Below, piece by piece: positions 44,649 through 53,673 of a DNA stretch of 64,000 nt. The stretch is from JACVRW01 sp963825345 (lineage in GTDB: Bacteria; Actinomycetota; Thermoleophilia; Solirubrobacterales; Thermoleophilaceae): contig CAWGSQ010000008.1 in assembly GCA_963825345.1 (NCBI GenBank), positions 1-64,000 on the forward strand. Reading direction: 5' to 3'. The first letter of the stretch is position 1, and each line of letters opens with the position of its first letter. The notes under the pieces were generated by a model, which saw nothing but the letters and a program-made list of their open reading frames with translations, was not told the DNA's origin and did not search any database. Both the position numbers and the translations under genes were made by a program.

Positions 44649-47600
44649 GTGCCGGATTCGGCCCGCGCGCAGCTGGCCCTCGGGCGGTCCGACGCGCGCG
44701 TGGTCGCGCGCTATGGCGAGTTCGCCGTGGTCGAGGCAATCGGGGATGACGACGAGCGCCTGCGCGGCGCCGGCGCCACCCGCCGAGACGACATGCGCGA
44801 AGTGCTCCTGGCGGGTGGCCAGCTCGATCCCGCGGCGCGGCCTTCGCTGGCGGGCAAGGAGGCGCCGGACCGCGGCGAGGCACTCGTGCTCGTCCAGTTC
44901 GTCGCCCCGATCAAGGACGAGTGGCTCGCGAAGCTGCGCGGCACCGGCGCGACTGTGCTCGGCTACGCCGCCCAGAACTCATACATCGTGCACGCCTCGG
45001 GAGACGCTCTCGACCGCGTGACCGAGCTGGTGGGCGCCTACCCGGCGGTGCGCGCCGCGACCGCCCTGCGCCCCTCCGACAAGGTCGAGCGCGGCGCCGC
45101 GAGCGGACGAGTCGCGGTTCAGACGGTGGCGGGCGCCCCGGGCGCGGACGCTCGCAGCCAGGCGGACGACGCCGGCGAGCAGATCGCCGCCGACCTCGCC
45201 GTCGCCGAGGTCCACACCCAGTTCCTGAACCTGAGCGCCGCTGAGGTGAGCGCGCTGGCGGCCGACCCGGCGGTTGTTGCCATCGAGCCTGCCGGAGTGC
45301 CCGAGCTTCATGACGAGCGGAGCGCCCAGATCGTTGCCGGCAATCTGATCGGCAACGCACCGAGCGGTCCGGGGTACGACGCGTGGCTGGTGACGAACGG
45401 ATTCGGAGCCCCGTTCGGCTTTGCCATCGACGTGACGGATTCCGGCCTCGACAGAGGCAGTACGACGGTCGTCCACCCGGACCTGCTCGGTCGCGTCAGC
45501 TACGCCCACGACTACACGGCCGATCCCGACGCCACGGACTGCGGCGGGCACGGCACGAACGTGGCGTCGATCGCCGCGGGCGTGAGCACCGCGTCGGGCC
45601 AGGACGCCGCCGCCTACAAGCACGGGCTCGGCGTGGCCCCCTTCGCCCAGGTGGGCGCCTCCAAGATCTTCCGCTGCACCGGCGCAGCCGCGGCGGTCAA
45701 CTACGCAACGCTGACCGCGGCCGCCTACGCCGGCGGCGCGCGGATCTCCAACAACTCCTGGGGGATCTCGAACTTCGGCGGCTACCACGCCGCGTCGCAG
45801 GCATACGACGCCCTGGTGCGCGACGCCTCGGCGAGCGACCCGGGAAACCAGGAGATGGTCGAGGTCTTCTCCGCCGGAAACGACGGCGACGGGAAGGGCA
45901 ACCCGCTCGACCCCAAGGGCGACGAGGGTTACGGCAGCATCACGGCGCCGGGCACGGCCAAGAACGTGATCACGGTCGGCGCCTCGGAGAGCGTGCGCGG
46001 CTCGGGCACGGACGGCTGCGGCGTCACGAACGGCGGGGCGGACAGCGCCAGCGACATCATCAACTTCTCGGGCCGCGGGCCCACCCAGGACGGGCGCCTG
46101 AAGCCGGACCTGGTGGCCCCCGGCACGCACATCACGGGCGCCTCGCCCCAGCACGCCGGCTACACCGGCACGGCGGTGTGCGACAAGACCTTCGGCGGCA
46201 GCAGCTTCTACTCGCTCGTCTCGGGCACCTCGCAGGCCGCCCCGCACGTGGCCGGCGCGGCCGCGCTGCTGCGCGACTGGTACCTGCGCCAGGTGAGCAC
46301 AACGCCGCCGTCGCCCGCCCTCACCAAGGCGATCCTCGTGAACACCGCCGTGGACGTGGCCGGAGGCGACAGCGGCAAGAACAGCTCGATCCCCGCCGCG
46401 CCGAACACCGACGAGGGCTGGGGCCGCGTGAGCATCGGAGCCGCTCTCGACGGGACCCAGCGCGAGTACCTCGACCAGAGCGCCGCGACGACGCTCGACG
46501 CCAACGGTCAGAGCCTCCTGCGCTCCTATCAGGTGGACGACTCGGCGAAGCCCGTGCGCGTGACGCTTGCGTGGACCGACCCGCCGCCCGCCACGATCAC
46601 CGGTAACGCGTTCGTGAACGACCTCGACCTCGAGGTGAGCGTGGGCGGCCGCACCTACCGCGGCAACTGGCTCGCCGGTGGCCTCTCGGTGCCGGGCGGC
46701 CAGGCCGACTTCCGCAACAACCTCGAGAACGTGGTGCTCCCCGCGAGCACGAGCGGGCGCATGTCGGTGAAGGTGGTGGCGAAGTCGCTCGGCGGCGACG
46801 GTGTTCCGGGCAACGGCAAGCCGCTCGACCAGGACTTCGCCCTGGTGGTCTCGAATGCGCAGGAGCAGCTCTCGTCGCCGGTGCTCGGGCAGGGCGCGGC
46901 GACGATCGACGACACGGTGGATGACCAGAACGGCGACGGCTACCTCGAGCCCACTGAGTCGTTCGCTCTCCGCCAGCGTGTGCGCAACACCGGCACCGAT
47001 GTGGCCACGGGGGTGTCCGCCACGCTCGCCGGCAACGGCGCGCTGAGCCTCACCCAGGCGAGCTCGACCTATCCCGACATCACGGCCGACTCGGATCAGG
47101 AGAACGACATTGCCTTCGAGGGCGCACTCGGAGGCGCGGCGACATGCGGCGTGGACGCCACGGGCATGCTCGACGTGACGAGCGTCGAGGGCGGGACGCA
47201 GTCTGTGCCGGTCACGATTCCCACCGGGCGCGCGGGCCCCGCCACCACGCACTCGCGGACTCAGACGCTCGCCATCCCCGACGACGACGCCGGCGGTGTC
47301 GTGTCCACGCTGTTCGTGCCGATCAGCGGTCGCATCAAGGACCTCGACGTTCGGATCAACAGCATCGACCACAGCTTCGTTGGTGACCTCAAGGTCGAGC
47401 TCGTGAGCCCGGACAACGCCACGACCGTGCGCCTGATCGAGCACGTGGGCGGGCCGAACAACGGCGGCGACGACCTCGTCGACACCGTCTTCGACGACGA
47501 GGCGGCCACGGCCATCGGCGCCGGCGCGAGCGCCGCTCCGTACACCGGCAGCTTCCGCCCGCAGGCCGACCAACTCGGGCGCTTCGACGGCAAGGAGCAG

Positions 47601-48872
47601 CAGGGCACGTGGAAGCTGAGGGTGAGCGACCGCTACGAGAACGACACCGGCTCGCTGCTCTCCTGGGGCCTCACGATCCGCACCGCCCAGTGCGACCCGG
47701 ACGTGAACGCGCCCGACACCGCGATCCAGGTTGCACCCCCCTCGCGCGCCGGCTCCCGCACCGCCAGCTTCGAGTTCACCGCCACCAAGGCCGGGACGCA
47801 GTTCCAGTGCCGCCTCGACGGCGGGGACTTCAGCCCGTGCAGCTCCCCGCAGGAGTTCGGCAACCTGCCCGAGGGCAGCCACACCTTCGAGGTCAGGGCG
47901 TTCGACTCGAAGGGCAACGTGGACGGCAGTCCCGCCGTGTACACGTGGACCGTCGACGTGACCGCGCCGGCGCCTCGCATCGCCGCGGTCTCCGGGGCGG
48001 CGCCGCACGTGCAGGGGAATGCCGGCACGGGCTCCGGCGACGACGGCAGCATCACGGTCGACCTCTACTCCGGCTCCGCCGCGAGCGGGGCACCCGTGCA
48101 GTCGGTGGTGGTCGCCCGCGACGGGTCCGGCTCCTTCAGCGCGGACTTCGCGCGCGTGGGCGCGGGCACCTACACGGTGAGCGCGCATCAGAAGGACGCG
48201 GCCGGCAACGTCGGCTCGAGCGCGCCCGTGACCTTCGCCGCGGCGGGCGACCCGCCGCCAGACTTCGCGGTCGTCTCCACCGACGACTCGCTTGCCGACG
48301 CCTCCGGGGGCCGGCTCGCTGCTCTCTCGAGCTGCGAGGGCGCCTGCCGCCGGAGCAACGCGCTGGTCGTTTCGCCGAAGACGGCCGTCCGCCTCGGCCT
48401 GCCGCGCCGGAGCGTGCGCCTCGGCACCGGCAGCGGGCGCGTGAAGCTGACCCGCGCGGCACGCAACGCGCTCCGCCGTAGCCGAGGCGCGAAGGCAACG
48501 CTTCAGGCGGTGGCCGGATCGGTTTCGCTGTCGAAGACGATCACACTGCACCCGAAGCTCGCGCCATCACGCATCGCGAGCCGCGGCCTCAGGCTCGCCG
48601 GCAGGTGCTCCTCGGCCTGCACCATGAACGCGCGGCTGCTCGTGAGCGCCGCCACCGCACGTCGGCTCGGCCTCGGCAGGCGCAGCGTCGCCATCGGGAG
48701 CGGCGCCGCCAACGCCGCGGCAGACCAGACGAAGACGGTCACCGTGCGGCTGTCGCGCTCGGCCCGGACGAAGCTGTCCCGCGCCCGCAGCGCCGACGTG
48801 ACGCTCGAGATCACGGTGCACGGCGCGGGCACCGCGAGCCGCCGCGCCACACGCCGGCTCACGCTCGGCTAG
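44649..48872 (+). CDS. Large secreted subtilisin-like protease with P-domain and Ig-like modules
   Basis: 1407 residues from the first canonical start (GTG 44649), but the same frame is open upstream and encodes a signal peptide (RIRHLALAAAALGGLVASAS) without ATG, GTG or TTG; ATC 44526 or ATT 44541 are the candidates. The S8 triad is Asp264 (VTDSG), His301 (GGHGTNVASI) and Ser528 (SGTSQAAPHVAG). A beta-sandwich follows, then a proprotein-convertase P-domain at about 870-1015 (ISGRIKDLDVRINSIDHSF), an Ig-like module (FQCRLDGGDFSPCSS) and Ala/Arg-rich repeats. The predicted role is extracellular protein degradation. Confidence 0.9.
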   Translation: MPDSARAQLALGRSDARVVARYGEFAVVEAIGDDDERLRGAGATRRDDMREVLLAGGQLDPAARPSLAGKEAPDRGEALVLVQFVAPIKDEWLAKLRGTGATVLGYAAQNSYIVHASGDALDRVTELVGAYPAVRAATALRPSDKVERGAASGRVAVQTVAGAPGADARSQADDAGEQIAADLAVAEVHTQFLNLSAAEVSALAADPAVVAIEPAGVPELHDERSAQIVAGNLIGNAPSGPGYDAWLVTNGFGAPFGFAIDVTDSGLDRGSTTVVHPDLLGRVSYAHDYTADPDATDCGGHGTNVASIAAGVSTASGQDAAAYKHGLGVAPFAQVGASKIFRCTGAAAAVNYATLTAAAYAGGARISNNSWGISNFGGYHAASQAYDALVRDASASDPGNQEMVEVFSAGNDGDGKGNPLDPKGDEGYGSITAPGTAKNVITVGASESVRGSGTDGCGVTNGGADSASDIINFSGRGPTQDGRLKPDLVAPGTHITGASPQHAGYTGTAVCDKTFGGSSFYSLVSGTSQAAPHVAGAAALLRDWYLRQVSTTPPSPALTKAILVNTAVDVAGGDSGKNSSIPAAPNTDEGWGRVSIGAALDGTQREYLDQSAATTLDANGQSLLRSYQVDDSAKPVRVTLAWTDPPPATITGNAFVNDLDLEVSVGGRTYRGNWLAGGLSVPGGQADFRNNLENVVLPASTSGRMSVKVVAKSLGGDGVPGNGKPLDQDFALVVSNAQEQLSSPVLGQGAATIDDTVDDQNGDGYLEPTESFALRQRVRNTGTDVATGVSATLAGNGALSLTQASSTYPDITADSDQENDIAFEGALGGAATCGVDATGMLDVTSVEGGTQSVPVTIPTGRAGPATTHSRTQTLAIPDDDAGGVVSTLFVPISGRIKDLDVRINSIDHSFVGDLKVELVSPDNATTVRLIEHVGGPNNGGDDLVDTVFDDEAATAIGAGASAAPYTGSFRPQADQLGRFDGKEQQGTWKLRVSDRYENDTGSLLSWGLTIRTAQCDPDVNAPDTAIQVAPPSRAGSRTASFEFTATKAGTQFQCRLDGGDFSPCSSPQEFGNLPEGSHTFEVRAFDSKGNVDGSPAVYTWTVDVTAPAPRIAAVSGAAPHVQGNAGTGSGDDGSITVDLYSGSAASGAPVQSVVVARDGSGSFSADFARVGAGTYTVSAHQKDAAGNVGSSAPVTFAAAGDPPPDFAVVSTDDSLADASGGRLAALSSCEGACRRSNALVVSPKTAVRLGLPRRSVRLGTGSGRVKLTRAARNALRRSRGAKATLQAVAGSVSLSKTITLHPKLAPSRIASRGLRLAGRCSSACTMNARLLVSAATARRLGLGRRSVAIGSGAANAAADQTKTVTVRLSRSARTKLSRARSADVTLEITVHGAGTASRRATRRLTLG

Positions 48873-48894
48873 GACCCGACCCCCTAAAGACCTA

Positions 48895-48906
48895 GGCCGA
48901 TCGGCC
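48895..48906. promoter_or_regulatory. 12-bp palindrome upstream of the c-di-GMP gene
   Basis: GGCCGATCGGCC is a perfect palindrome 12 nt before ATG 48919, between the subtilase stop and the AAGGGG ribosome site. It could be an operator or part of a terminator. Confidence 0.3.
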
Positions 48907-48918
48907 GAGTCAAGGGGC

Positions 48919-50346
48919 ATGTGGGACAAGGAGTGGCTCGAGTCCCTGGTCGCCAACGTGCCCGGCGCCATATACCGGTGCGCCTTCAAGAGCGACTGGG
49001 AAATGGAGTTCATGAGCGAGGGGATCGAGCAGATCACCGGCTATCCGGCGTCCCAGTTCATCGGCAACCAGGCACGCTCGTACGCGAGCGTCATCCATCC
49101 AGCCGACCGCAGCGCGGTCGAGGACGAGGTGGATGCATGCGTGGCGCGCCGTGAGCCGTTCATCCTCGAGTACCGCGTGCTCGCGGCGGATGGCGAGGTG
49201 GTTTGGGTGCACGAGCAGGGACGGGCCGTCTGCGGCGCTGACGGCGAGGTCCTGTACCTGGACGGATCGATTTTCGATATCGGCGAGCGCAAACGGCTCG
49301 AGGCGCAGCTCGAGCACCTCGCCTACCACGATGCTCTGACGGGGCTGCCCAACCGGCGCCGACTGATGGAGAGCCTCCACGGCCTCGACGGGCCCCACCT
49401 GCTCGCCTTCTTCGACCTCGACGGCTTCAAGGCGTACAACGACGCGTTCGGGCATTCGGAGGGCGACCTGCTGCTGCGCCGTCTGAGCAGGAAGCTCCGC
49501 AGGGCTGTGGAACGGCGCGGCACCGCCTTTCGCCTCGGGGGCGACGAGTTCTGCATCCTCGCTCCGATGCCGGCGATGGGCGGCCGCTACCTCCTTGCGG
49601 CATCACTCGAGGCGCTCAGCGAGACCGGCGAGGGCTTCGCGATTCAGGCGTCCTCGGGAAGCGTCGCGCTCCCCGAGGAGGCGCACGACGCCACCGCCGC
49701 ACTCATGCTCGCCGACCAGCGCATGTACGCCGACAAGGGCGTCGGGCGCGTATCCGCGAAGCAGCAGACGCGCGACATCGTCCTGCGCGTCCTGGCCGAA
49801 GGGCGGCCTGACCTGCACGAGCAGTCTGGGGCCGTCGCCTGTCTGGCGAGGTCGGTCGGTGAGCGGCTCGGCATCCGTGCGGACGACCTCGAGGACCTGG
49901 AGCGCGCCGCGGAGCTGCACGACATCGGGAAGATCGCAATCCCCGACGCGATTCTGAACAAGGCCGGCGCACTCGACGAGGAGGAATGGGGCTTCATGCG
50001 CCGGCACACGCTGATCGGCGAGAGCATGCTGAGCGCAGCACCGGTCCTACACGCGGCCGCGAGGATCGTTCGCTCGAGCCACGAGCGCTACGACGGGATC
50101 GGGTATCCGGACGGCATCGGCGGGTCCAAGATCCCGCTCGCCAGTCGCATCGTCTTCGTTTGCGACGCCTTCCACGCCATGACCACAGACCGACCCTACG
50201 GCTCCGCCCGCAGTGTCGAGTCGGCCCTCGAAGAGCTCTCCAAGTGCGCCGGCACTCAGTTCGATCCCGCCGTCGTCGCGGCATTCCGCGAGGAGATCGC
50301 GGCCGGCGCTGCCGAGCCAGCCGCTCGCCGCGTCGCCCTGCGCTAG
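48919..50346 (+). CDS. PAS-GGDEF-HD-GYP cyclic-di-GMP signalling protein
   Basis: 475 residues. PAS fold at about 10-115, GGDEF domain with LTGLPNRRRL and intact GGDEF (about 125-275), HD-GYP domain with AELHDIGKIAIPD and HERYDGIGYPDG (about 290-450). Both synthase and phosphodiesterase motifs look intact, so it may make or break c-di-GMP according to its PAS signal. No TM segment, so it is cytosolic. The ATG follows AAGGGG. Its TAG shares CTAG with the gene fragment downstream. Confidence 0.9.
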   Translation: MWDKEWLESLVANVPGAIYRCAFKSDWEMEFMSEGIEQITGYPASQFIGNQARSYASVIHPADRSAVEDEVDACVARREPFILEYRVLAADGEVVWVHEQGRAVCGADGEVLYLDGSIFDIGERKRLEAQLEHLAYHDALTGLPNRRRLMESLHGLDGPHLLAFFDLDGFKAYNDAFGHSEGDLLLRRLSRKLRRAVERRGTAFRLGGDEFCILAPMPAMGGRYLLAASLEALSETGEGFAIQASSGSVALPEEAHDATAALMLADQRMYADKGVGRVSAKQQTRDIVLRVLAEGRPDLHEQSGAVACLARSVGERLGIRADDLEDLERAAELHDIGKIAIPDAILNKAGALDEEEWGFMRRHTLIGESMLSAAPVLHAAARIVRSSHERYDGIGYPDGIGGSKIPLASRIVFVCDAFHAMTTDRPYGSARSVESALEELSKCAGTQFDPAVVAAFREEIAAGAAEPAARRVALR

Positions 50347-50490
50347 GGCCCGATCAGGTCGCCGAGCTCGAGCGCGAACGAGAAGTTCCCCGTGCAGGTG
50401 CCGCCGTCGAAGTCGAGCCCGCAGCCGATCTCGGCGTCGAACGCCCCCGAACCCACTGCTAGATTCCGAATGTCGCCCGACAGGGCGAAG
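50343..50490 (-). pseudogene. C-terminal gene fragment abutting tRNA-His
   Basis: The - strand frame ends in a protein-like stretch of about 45 residues (IRNLAVGSGAFDAEIGCGL, then CTGNFSFALELGDLIGP) with a TAG in the shared CTAG. Upstream the frame runs straight into the antisense of tRNA-His and has no start, so the 5' part seems lost. Family unknown. Confidence 0.35.
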
Positions 50491-50494
50491 GCGT

Positions 50495-50568
50495 GGTGGG
50501 CGTAGCTCAGTAGGTAGAGCTCCTGGTTGTGGTCCAGGCGGTCGCGGGTTCGAGTCCCGTCGCTCACC
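50495..50568 (+). tRNA. tRNA-His (GTG)
   Basis: Acceptor 50496-50502 / 50561-50567, with the extra G-1 at 50495 opposite C73 at 50568, diagnostic of tRNA-His. Anticodon stem CCTGG/CCAGG around TTGTGGT (anticodon GTG at 50529-50531), T-loop TTCGAGT. A 23-bp copy of its T-arm occurs 360 bp downstream. Confidence 0.95.
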
Positions 50569-50577
50569 CCTCGGAAG

Positions 50578-50605
50578 GTCCTGCTAAGCCCAGGTTTTTC
50601 TTTTC
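50578..50605 (+). terminator. Probable terminator after tRNA-His
   Basis: CCTG (50580-50583) and CAGG (50591-50594) can form a short stem, followed at once by TTTTTCTTTT, the longest T-rich run in the region. Confidence 0.5.
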
Positions 50606-50631
50606 CGGAGAGCGCGCCACTTCGGCGCCGT

Positions 50632-50653
50632 GGTACCAATTTGGTACCAATTT
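50632..50653 (+). repeat. Tandem 11-bp direct repeat GGTACCAATTT x2
   Basis: Two perfect copies, 50632-50642 and 50643-50653, each holding the palindrome TTGGTACCAA or its half. AT-rich against the background. It sits in a gene-poor stretch (50569-51003) that has no supported CDS and may be a recombination site. Confidence 0.7.
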
Positions 50654-50901
50654 ATTCTGGTAGCTGCACTCGGGCCACGGCGGGTGCACGCGGCGCGCGC
50701 CGTCCCGGTGTCACACAAGGGGGCGCTCGGGGCTTAAGTAACCGTGGCCAAACGAACTCCGAACTCGATCGAGGGCCAGTGCCACGAGCTCGTTGACGAT
50801 CGGTTCCCCGAGGGGCTCCTCGCGGTTCTCCGGAAGAACTTCCGCTTTCGCGTGCAAGCGAGAGCGGTAATCGGCGCAGCCTCCCTCTAGGCCCAAGCGC
50901 T

Positions 50902-50924
50902 CGCGGGTTCGAGTCCCGTCGCTT
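50902..50924 (+). repeat. 23-bp copy of the tRNA-His T-arm (att-like)
   Basis: TCGCGGGTTCGAGTCCCGTC plus GCT matches 50542-50564 exactly, and flanking bases (GGCCCAAGCG against GGTCCAGGCG) are also similar. It looks like a duplicated or decayed tRNA 3' half, as left by tRNA-targeted integration. Confidence 0.6.
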
Positions 50925-51003
50925 TACCCTCCCCGCTGCACGAGCGACCGAGGTCGCTCTGGAAATCGCCGTGACCGCGAGGCTCCGCGGGCCCGGGTCG
51001 CGC

Positions 51004-51306
51004 TCAGGGCGCCGCGGCGCGGCGGCGGGCGGTGGAGGCCGCGAGCCGCGCGAGGATGGCCGCGCCGAGGAGGCGCCTGAACAGGTTCACGCCGCGGACC
51101 AGCTCGTCGAGTGCCCACGCCCCGTGGGCGACCCGGGCGACGGTGCGGACGCGCTCGCGGGGGCGGCCGTCGAGGCCGCGCGCGAGGAGCGCAGCCGCGA
51201 AGGCGGTTCCGGCGAGCGCGTTGGGCGGCTGGGCGAGCGGATAGCGCCGGGGCCATCCCTCGTGGGCGAGGAGTCTTGCGAGCACCTCGGGCGACCCTAG
51301 CGACAT
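51004..51306 (-). CDS. Small hypothetical helical protein
   Basis: 100 residues from ATG 51306, supported by a near-perfect ribosome site GGAGGTGA 9 nt upstream. Rich in Ala, Leu and Arg, with possible amphipathic helices (LARLLAHEG, FRRLLGAAILARLAAS). No family recognised. It is divergent from a small acidic gene 35 bp away. Confidence 0.55.
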   Translation of the reverse strand: MSLGSPEVLARLLAHEGWPRRYPLAQPPNALAGTAFAAALLARGLDGRPRERVRTVARVAHGAWALDELVRGVNLFRRLLGAAILARLAASTARRRAAAP

Positions 51307-51341
51307 GAGTGTCACTCACCTCCGCGGGTAAGGGGCCGCGT

Positions 51342-51506
51342 ATGGAGACTCCAGAACGAGACCAGGACGAGGCCGGCGAGGGGCAGGGCACCTCGCCGGA
51401 TGAGCCGACCCACGAGGCCACGACGCCGCCCGGCAACCCGGACGCCGACGAGGAGGCGGTGCGCGAGGGGGAGGAGGGGCTCGAGCAGGCTGGCGGCGGC
51501 CACTAG
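51342..51506 (+). CDS. Small acidic protein
   Basis: 54 residues from ATG 51342 (GTG 51309 is an alternative), very rich in Glu, Asp, Pro and Gly and probably disordered. AAGGGG precedes the start. Its TAG stop shares CTAG with the convergent DUF2254 gene, as do other real gene ends in this window. Function unknown. Confidence 0.45.
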   Translation: METPERDQDEAGEGQGTSPDEPTHEATTPPGNPDADEEAVREGEEGLEQAGGGH

Positions 51507-52825
51507 CCGCCCGGCGAGGCGGCCGGCAAGCCGTCGAGCTCGGCCATCAGGCTGGCAATGCGCTGGCGGTCCCGTTCGTTGCCCGCCTCGGCGGCGCCCT
51601 GCTGCGCGATCGTCGCGCCGATCGCGTGCGCCGTCCGGGCCCGCTCGGGGGCGCCGCGCTCCCCGGCGATGCGGGCGCACGCGATCAGCGCGCCCAGCAG
51701 CTCGCCGACCACCCACGCGTCGCCTCCGGCGTGGCGGCTGATCTGCAACAGCGACTCGAGATACTCGTCATACGTGCGCAGTCGAAGGATGGCGGTGGTG
51801 TGACCGTCCTCGGAGCGTCGCACCGCTGCCGGCGTTGCGCGCTCGGTCAGCCGCACGAGGATCGCTCGCATGTAGCTGATGCAGGTGACCGCGGTCATCG
51901 GGTCGTTGATGCCGGGGGACACGGCCTTGAGCGCCGTGTCGGCGAGCTGGCGTAGGCCGAAGTCCACGTCCTCGTCGAGGTCGCGCTCGCTCTCGGCCGA
52001 TATGGAGCGTCGCACGGCGGAGACGGCGTCCTCGTCCGCGTCGCGCGGCCAGATCTCGGCGATCACGGTCTCGACGCTGACGAAGTCGCCGGGCGCCACC
52101 AGGAGCGCGACGCGCTCCACGCCCGCCCGGGACTGCCTGAACAGCCTCTCGACGTCGATCCGCTGTACGTACCCTGGCCGCGCCGGCAGGACGCTGACCG
52201 GCTCGCTGGCGCGCCACTCCCCGAGCAGGGCGTTGCCATCCTCGGCGGCGGCCGCGCCGTAGGCCTCCGGGTACAGGGCGTCCGCTCTCGCCAGTGTGTC
52301 GCGGGCGATCGCCCCCGTCACGTGCGAGATCTGGGCCATCTGCGACACGTGGTTGAGGAAGATGACGAGCAGGACCACGGCGAAGATGCCGAACAGCGAT
52401 GCGAGGGTCACGCTCAGCCGCGGCACCGTGCCGGAGTCCGTGAACGACCCCACCGAGCGCAGCACCAGGATCGAGTACACGAAGGTGCCGACATAGGTCC
52501 CGATCGTGAGCTGGATCACGCGGTCCCCGAAGAAGGTGCGGAGGATGCGCGGGCTGAACTGGCTCGACGCGAGCTGGAGCACCACCATCGTGATGGAGAA
52601 GGTCAGACCGGCGACTGTGATCAGCGAGCCGGCGATCACGGACAGCACGGTGCGCGCCGCGGGGGCGTCGCCGGCGAAGACGAGGCGGACGCCGTTCAGG
52701 TCGACGTTGCGGTCGACCTCCACGAGGACGAATCCCAGCAGCGCGAATGTCGCCACCATCACTCCGGGGACGAAGCCGAGGCTCCGCGAGAGCCTCAGCC
52801 ACGACCGTCTCGCGCGGTCGGTCAT
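51503..52825 (-). CDS. DUF2254 membrane protein
   Basis: 440 residues. Four hydrophobic helices in the first 150 residues with the conserved LTFSITMVVLQLASSQFSPR, then a large cytoplasmic domain containing ALKAVSPGINDPMTAVTC, the DUF2254 hallmark. The family is a predicted membrane protein of unknown function. The ATG lies 49 bp downstream of the TauE gene end on the same strand and may have its own promoter. Confidence 0.88.
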   Translation of the reverse strand: MTDRARRSWLRLSRSLGFVPGVMVATFALLGFVLVEVDRNVDLNGVRLVFAGDAPAARTVLSVIAGSLITVAGLTFSITMVVLQLASSQFSPRILRTFFGDRVIQLTIGTYVGTFVYSILVLRSVGSFTDSGTVPRLSVTLASLFGIFAVVLLVIFLNHVSQMAQISHVTGAIARDTLARADALYPEAYGAAAAEDGNALLGEWRASEPVSVLPARPGYVQRIDVERLFRQSRAGVERVALLVAPGDFVSVETVIAEIWPRDADEDAVSAVRRSISAESERDLDEDVDFGLRQLADTALKAVSPGINDPMTAVTCISYMRAILVRLTERATPAAVRRSEDGHTTAILRLRTYDEYLESLLQISRHAGGDAWVVGELLGALIACARIAGERGAPERARTAHAIGATIAQQGAAEAGNERDRQRIASLMAELDGLPAASPGG

Positions 52826-52873
52826 ACCCGAATCATGCCGCGCCCGGGGTCGCGGCCCCGCCGCGCGATCGCG

Positions 52874-53668
52874 TCAGCCCGCGCCCGGCGGGCCGCCGAG
52901 AAACGCGACGGAGACGAGCAAGTACGCGGCCACCGCGACGACGAGCAGCGCGAACCCGCGGCCGAGCTCGCGTTGCGGGATGCGGTTCGCCAGCCCGGCG
53001 CCGGCGATCGCGCCGGCCGCGCACGCGACCGTGAGCGCCCCGGTGACATCCGTGTCCACGGAGCGTCCGGCGAGCAGGTGCGCGCAGAGGCCGAGCAGCG
53101 AGGTGGCCGTGATGATGACCAGCGAGGTGCCGACGGCTGTGCGCATGGTGAACGCGAGGGCGATGGCGAGCGTCGGGACGATGAGGAAGCCGCCGCCGAC
53201 GCCGAAGAAGCCGGTCACGAAGCCGACGGCGGCGCCGGCCACGAGGTCGCGCGGCAGTCGCAGGGGCGGGCAGGTGCCGGTGCGCTCCCACACCCCGTCC
53301 GCGTCGGGCGCGTCGTCGTCGGCCTTGCGCCAGGTGACGCGCGCCGCGGCGAGCATGAGCAGCGCGAACCCCGCCAGCAGGACGGTGCCGCTGACCGCCT
53401 CCGCGGCGAGCGTGCCGGCGGCGATGCCGGGGATGGCGGCTGCCGTGAAGGAGCCGGCGTGCCGCCAGCAGACGCGACCGGCTCGGGCGTGGCTGAGGCC
53501 GCCGGCGACGGCGCCGGCGGCCACGACGAGCAGCGACGCGGTCGTGGCCTGGGGAACGGTCTGGTCGAGGACGTAGACGAGCACGGGCACGGCGAGCACG
53601 GACCCGCCCCCGCCGAACGTTCCCACGGCCAGCCCGATGGCGAGGCCGAACGGGATGGCCAGCAGCAC
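52874..53668 (-). CDS. TauE/SafE-family sulfite or sulfur-compound exporter
   Basis: 264 residues from GTG 53668, 5 bp after the MBL-rhodanese stop. About eight hydrophobic helices with paired glycine-rich motifs GTFGGGGSVLAVPVLVY and GFFGVGGGFLIVPTL, the TauE signature. Predicted to export sulfite, thiosulfate or another organosulfur anion. The operon with a persulfide dioxygenase argues for sulfite or thiosulfate release. Confidence 0.9.
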   Translation of the reverse strand: MLLAIPFGLAIGLAVGTFGGGGSVLAVPVLVYVLDQTVPQATTASLLVVAAGAVAGGLSHARAGRVCWRHAGSFTAAAIPGIAAGTLAAEAVSGTVLLAGFALLMLAAARVTWRKADDDAPDADGVWERTGTCPPLRLPRDLVAGAAVGFVTGFFGVGGGFLIVPTLAIALAFTMRTAVGTSLVIITATSLLGLCAHLLAGRSVDTDVTGALTVACAAGAIAGAGLANRIPQRELGRGFALLVVAVAAYLLVSVAFLGGPPGAG

Positions 53669-53673
53669 GCGGG

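Noticed and set aside
44979..48551. A 1190-codon open frame antisense to the subtilase
   Set aside because: It mirrors the high-GC codon pattern of the subtilase, has His/Arg/Val-rich nonsense composition and no domain; the sense strand has a full catalytic triad.
50495..50639. A - strand peptide through the antisense of tRNA-His
   Set aside because: This is the well-known false translation of a tRNA; only the part past the tRNA looks protein-like.
50711..50896. Short frames on both strands in the tRNA-His scar
   Set aside because: No ribosome site, no family and no stable end on the + strand; the region is better read as non-coding or decayed.
50866..50930. A second tRNA next to tRNA-His
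   Set aside because: Only the T-arm is intact. GGTAA/TTACC can pair, but the acceptor, D and anticodon arms do not form.
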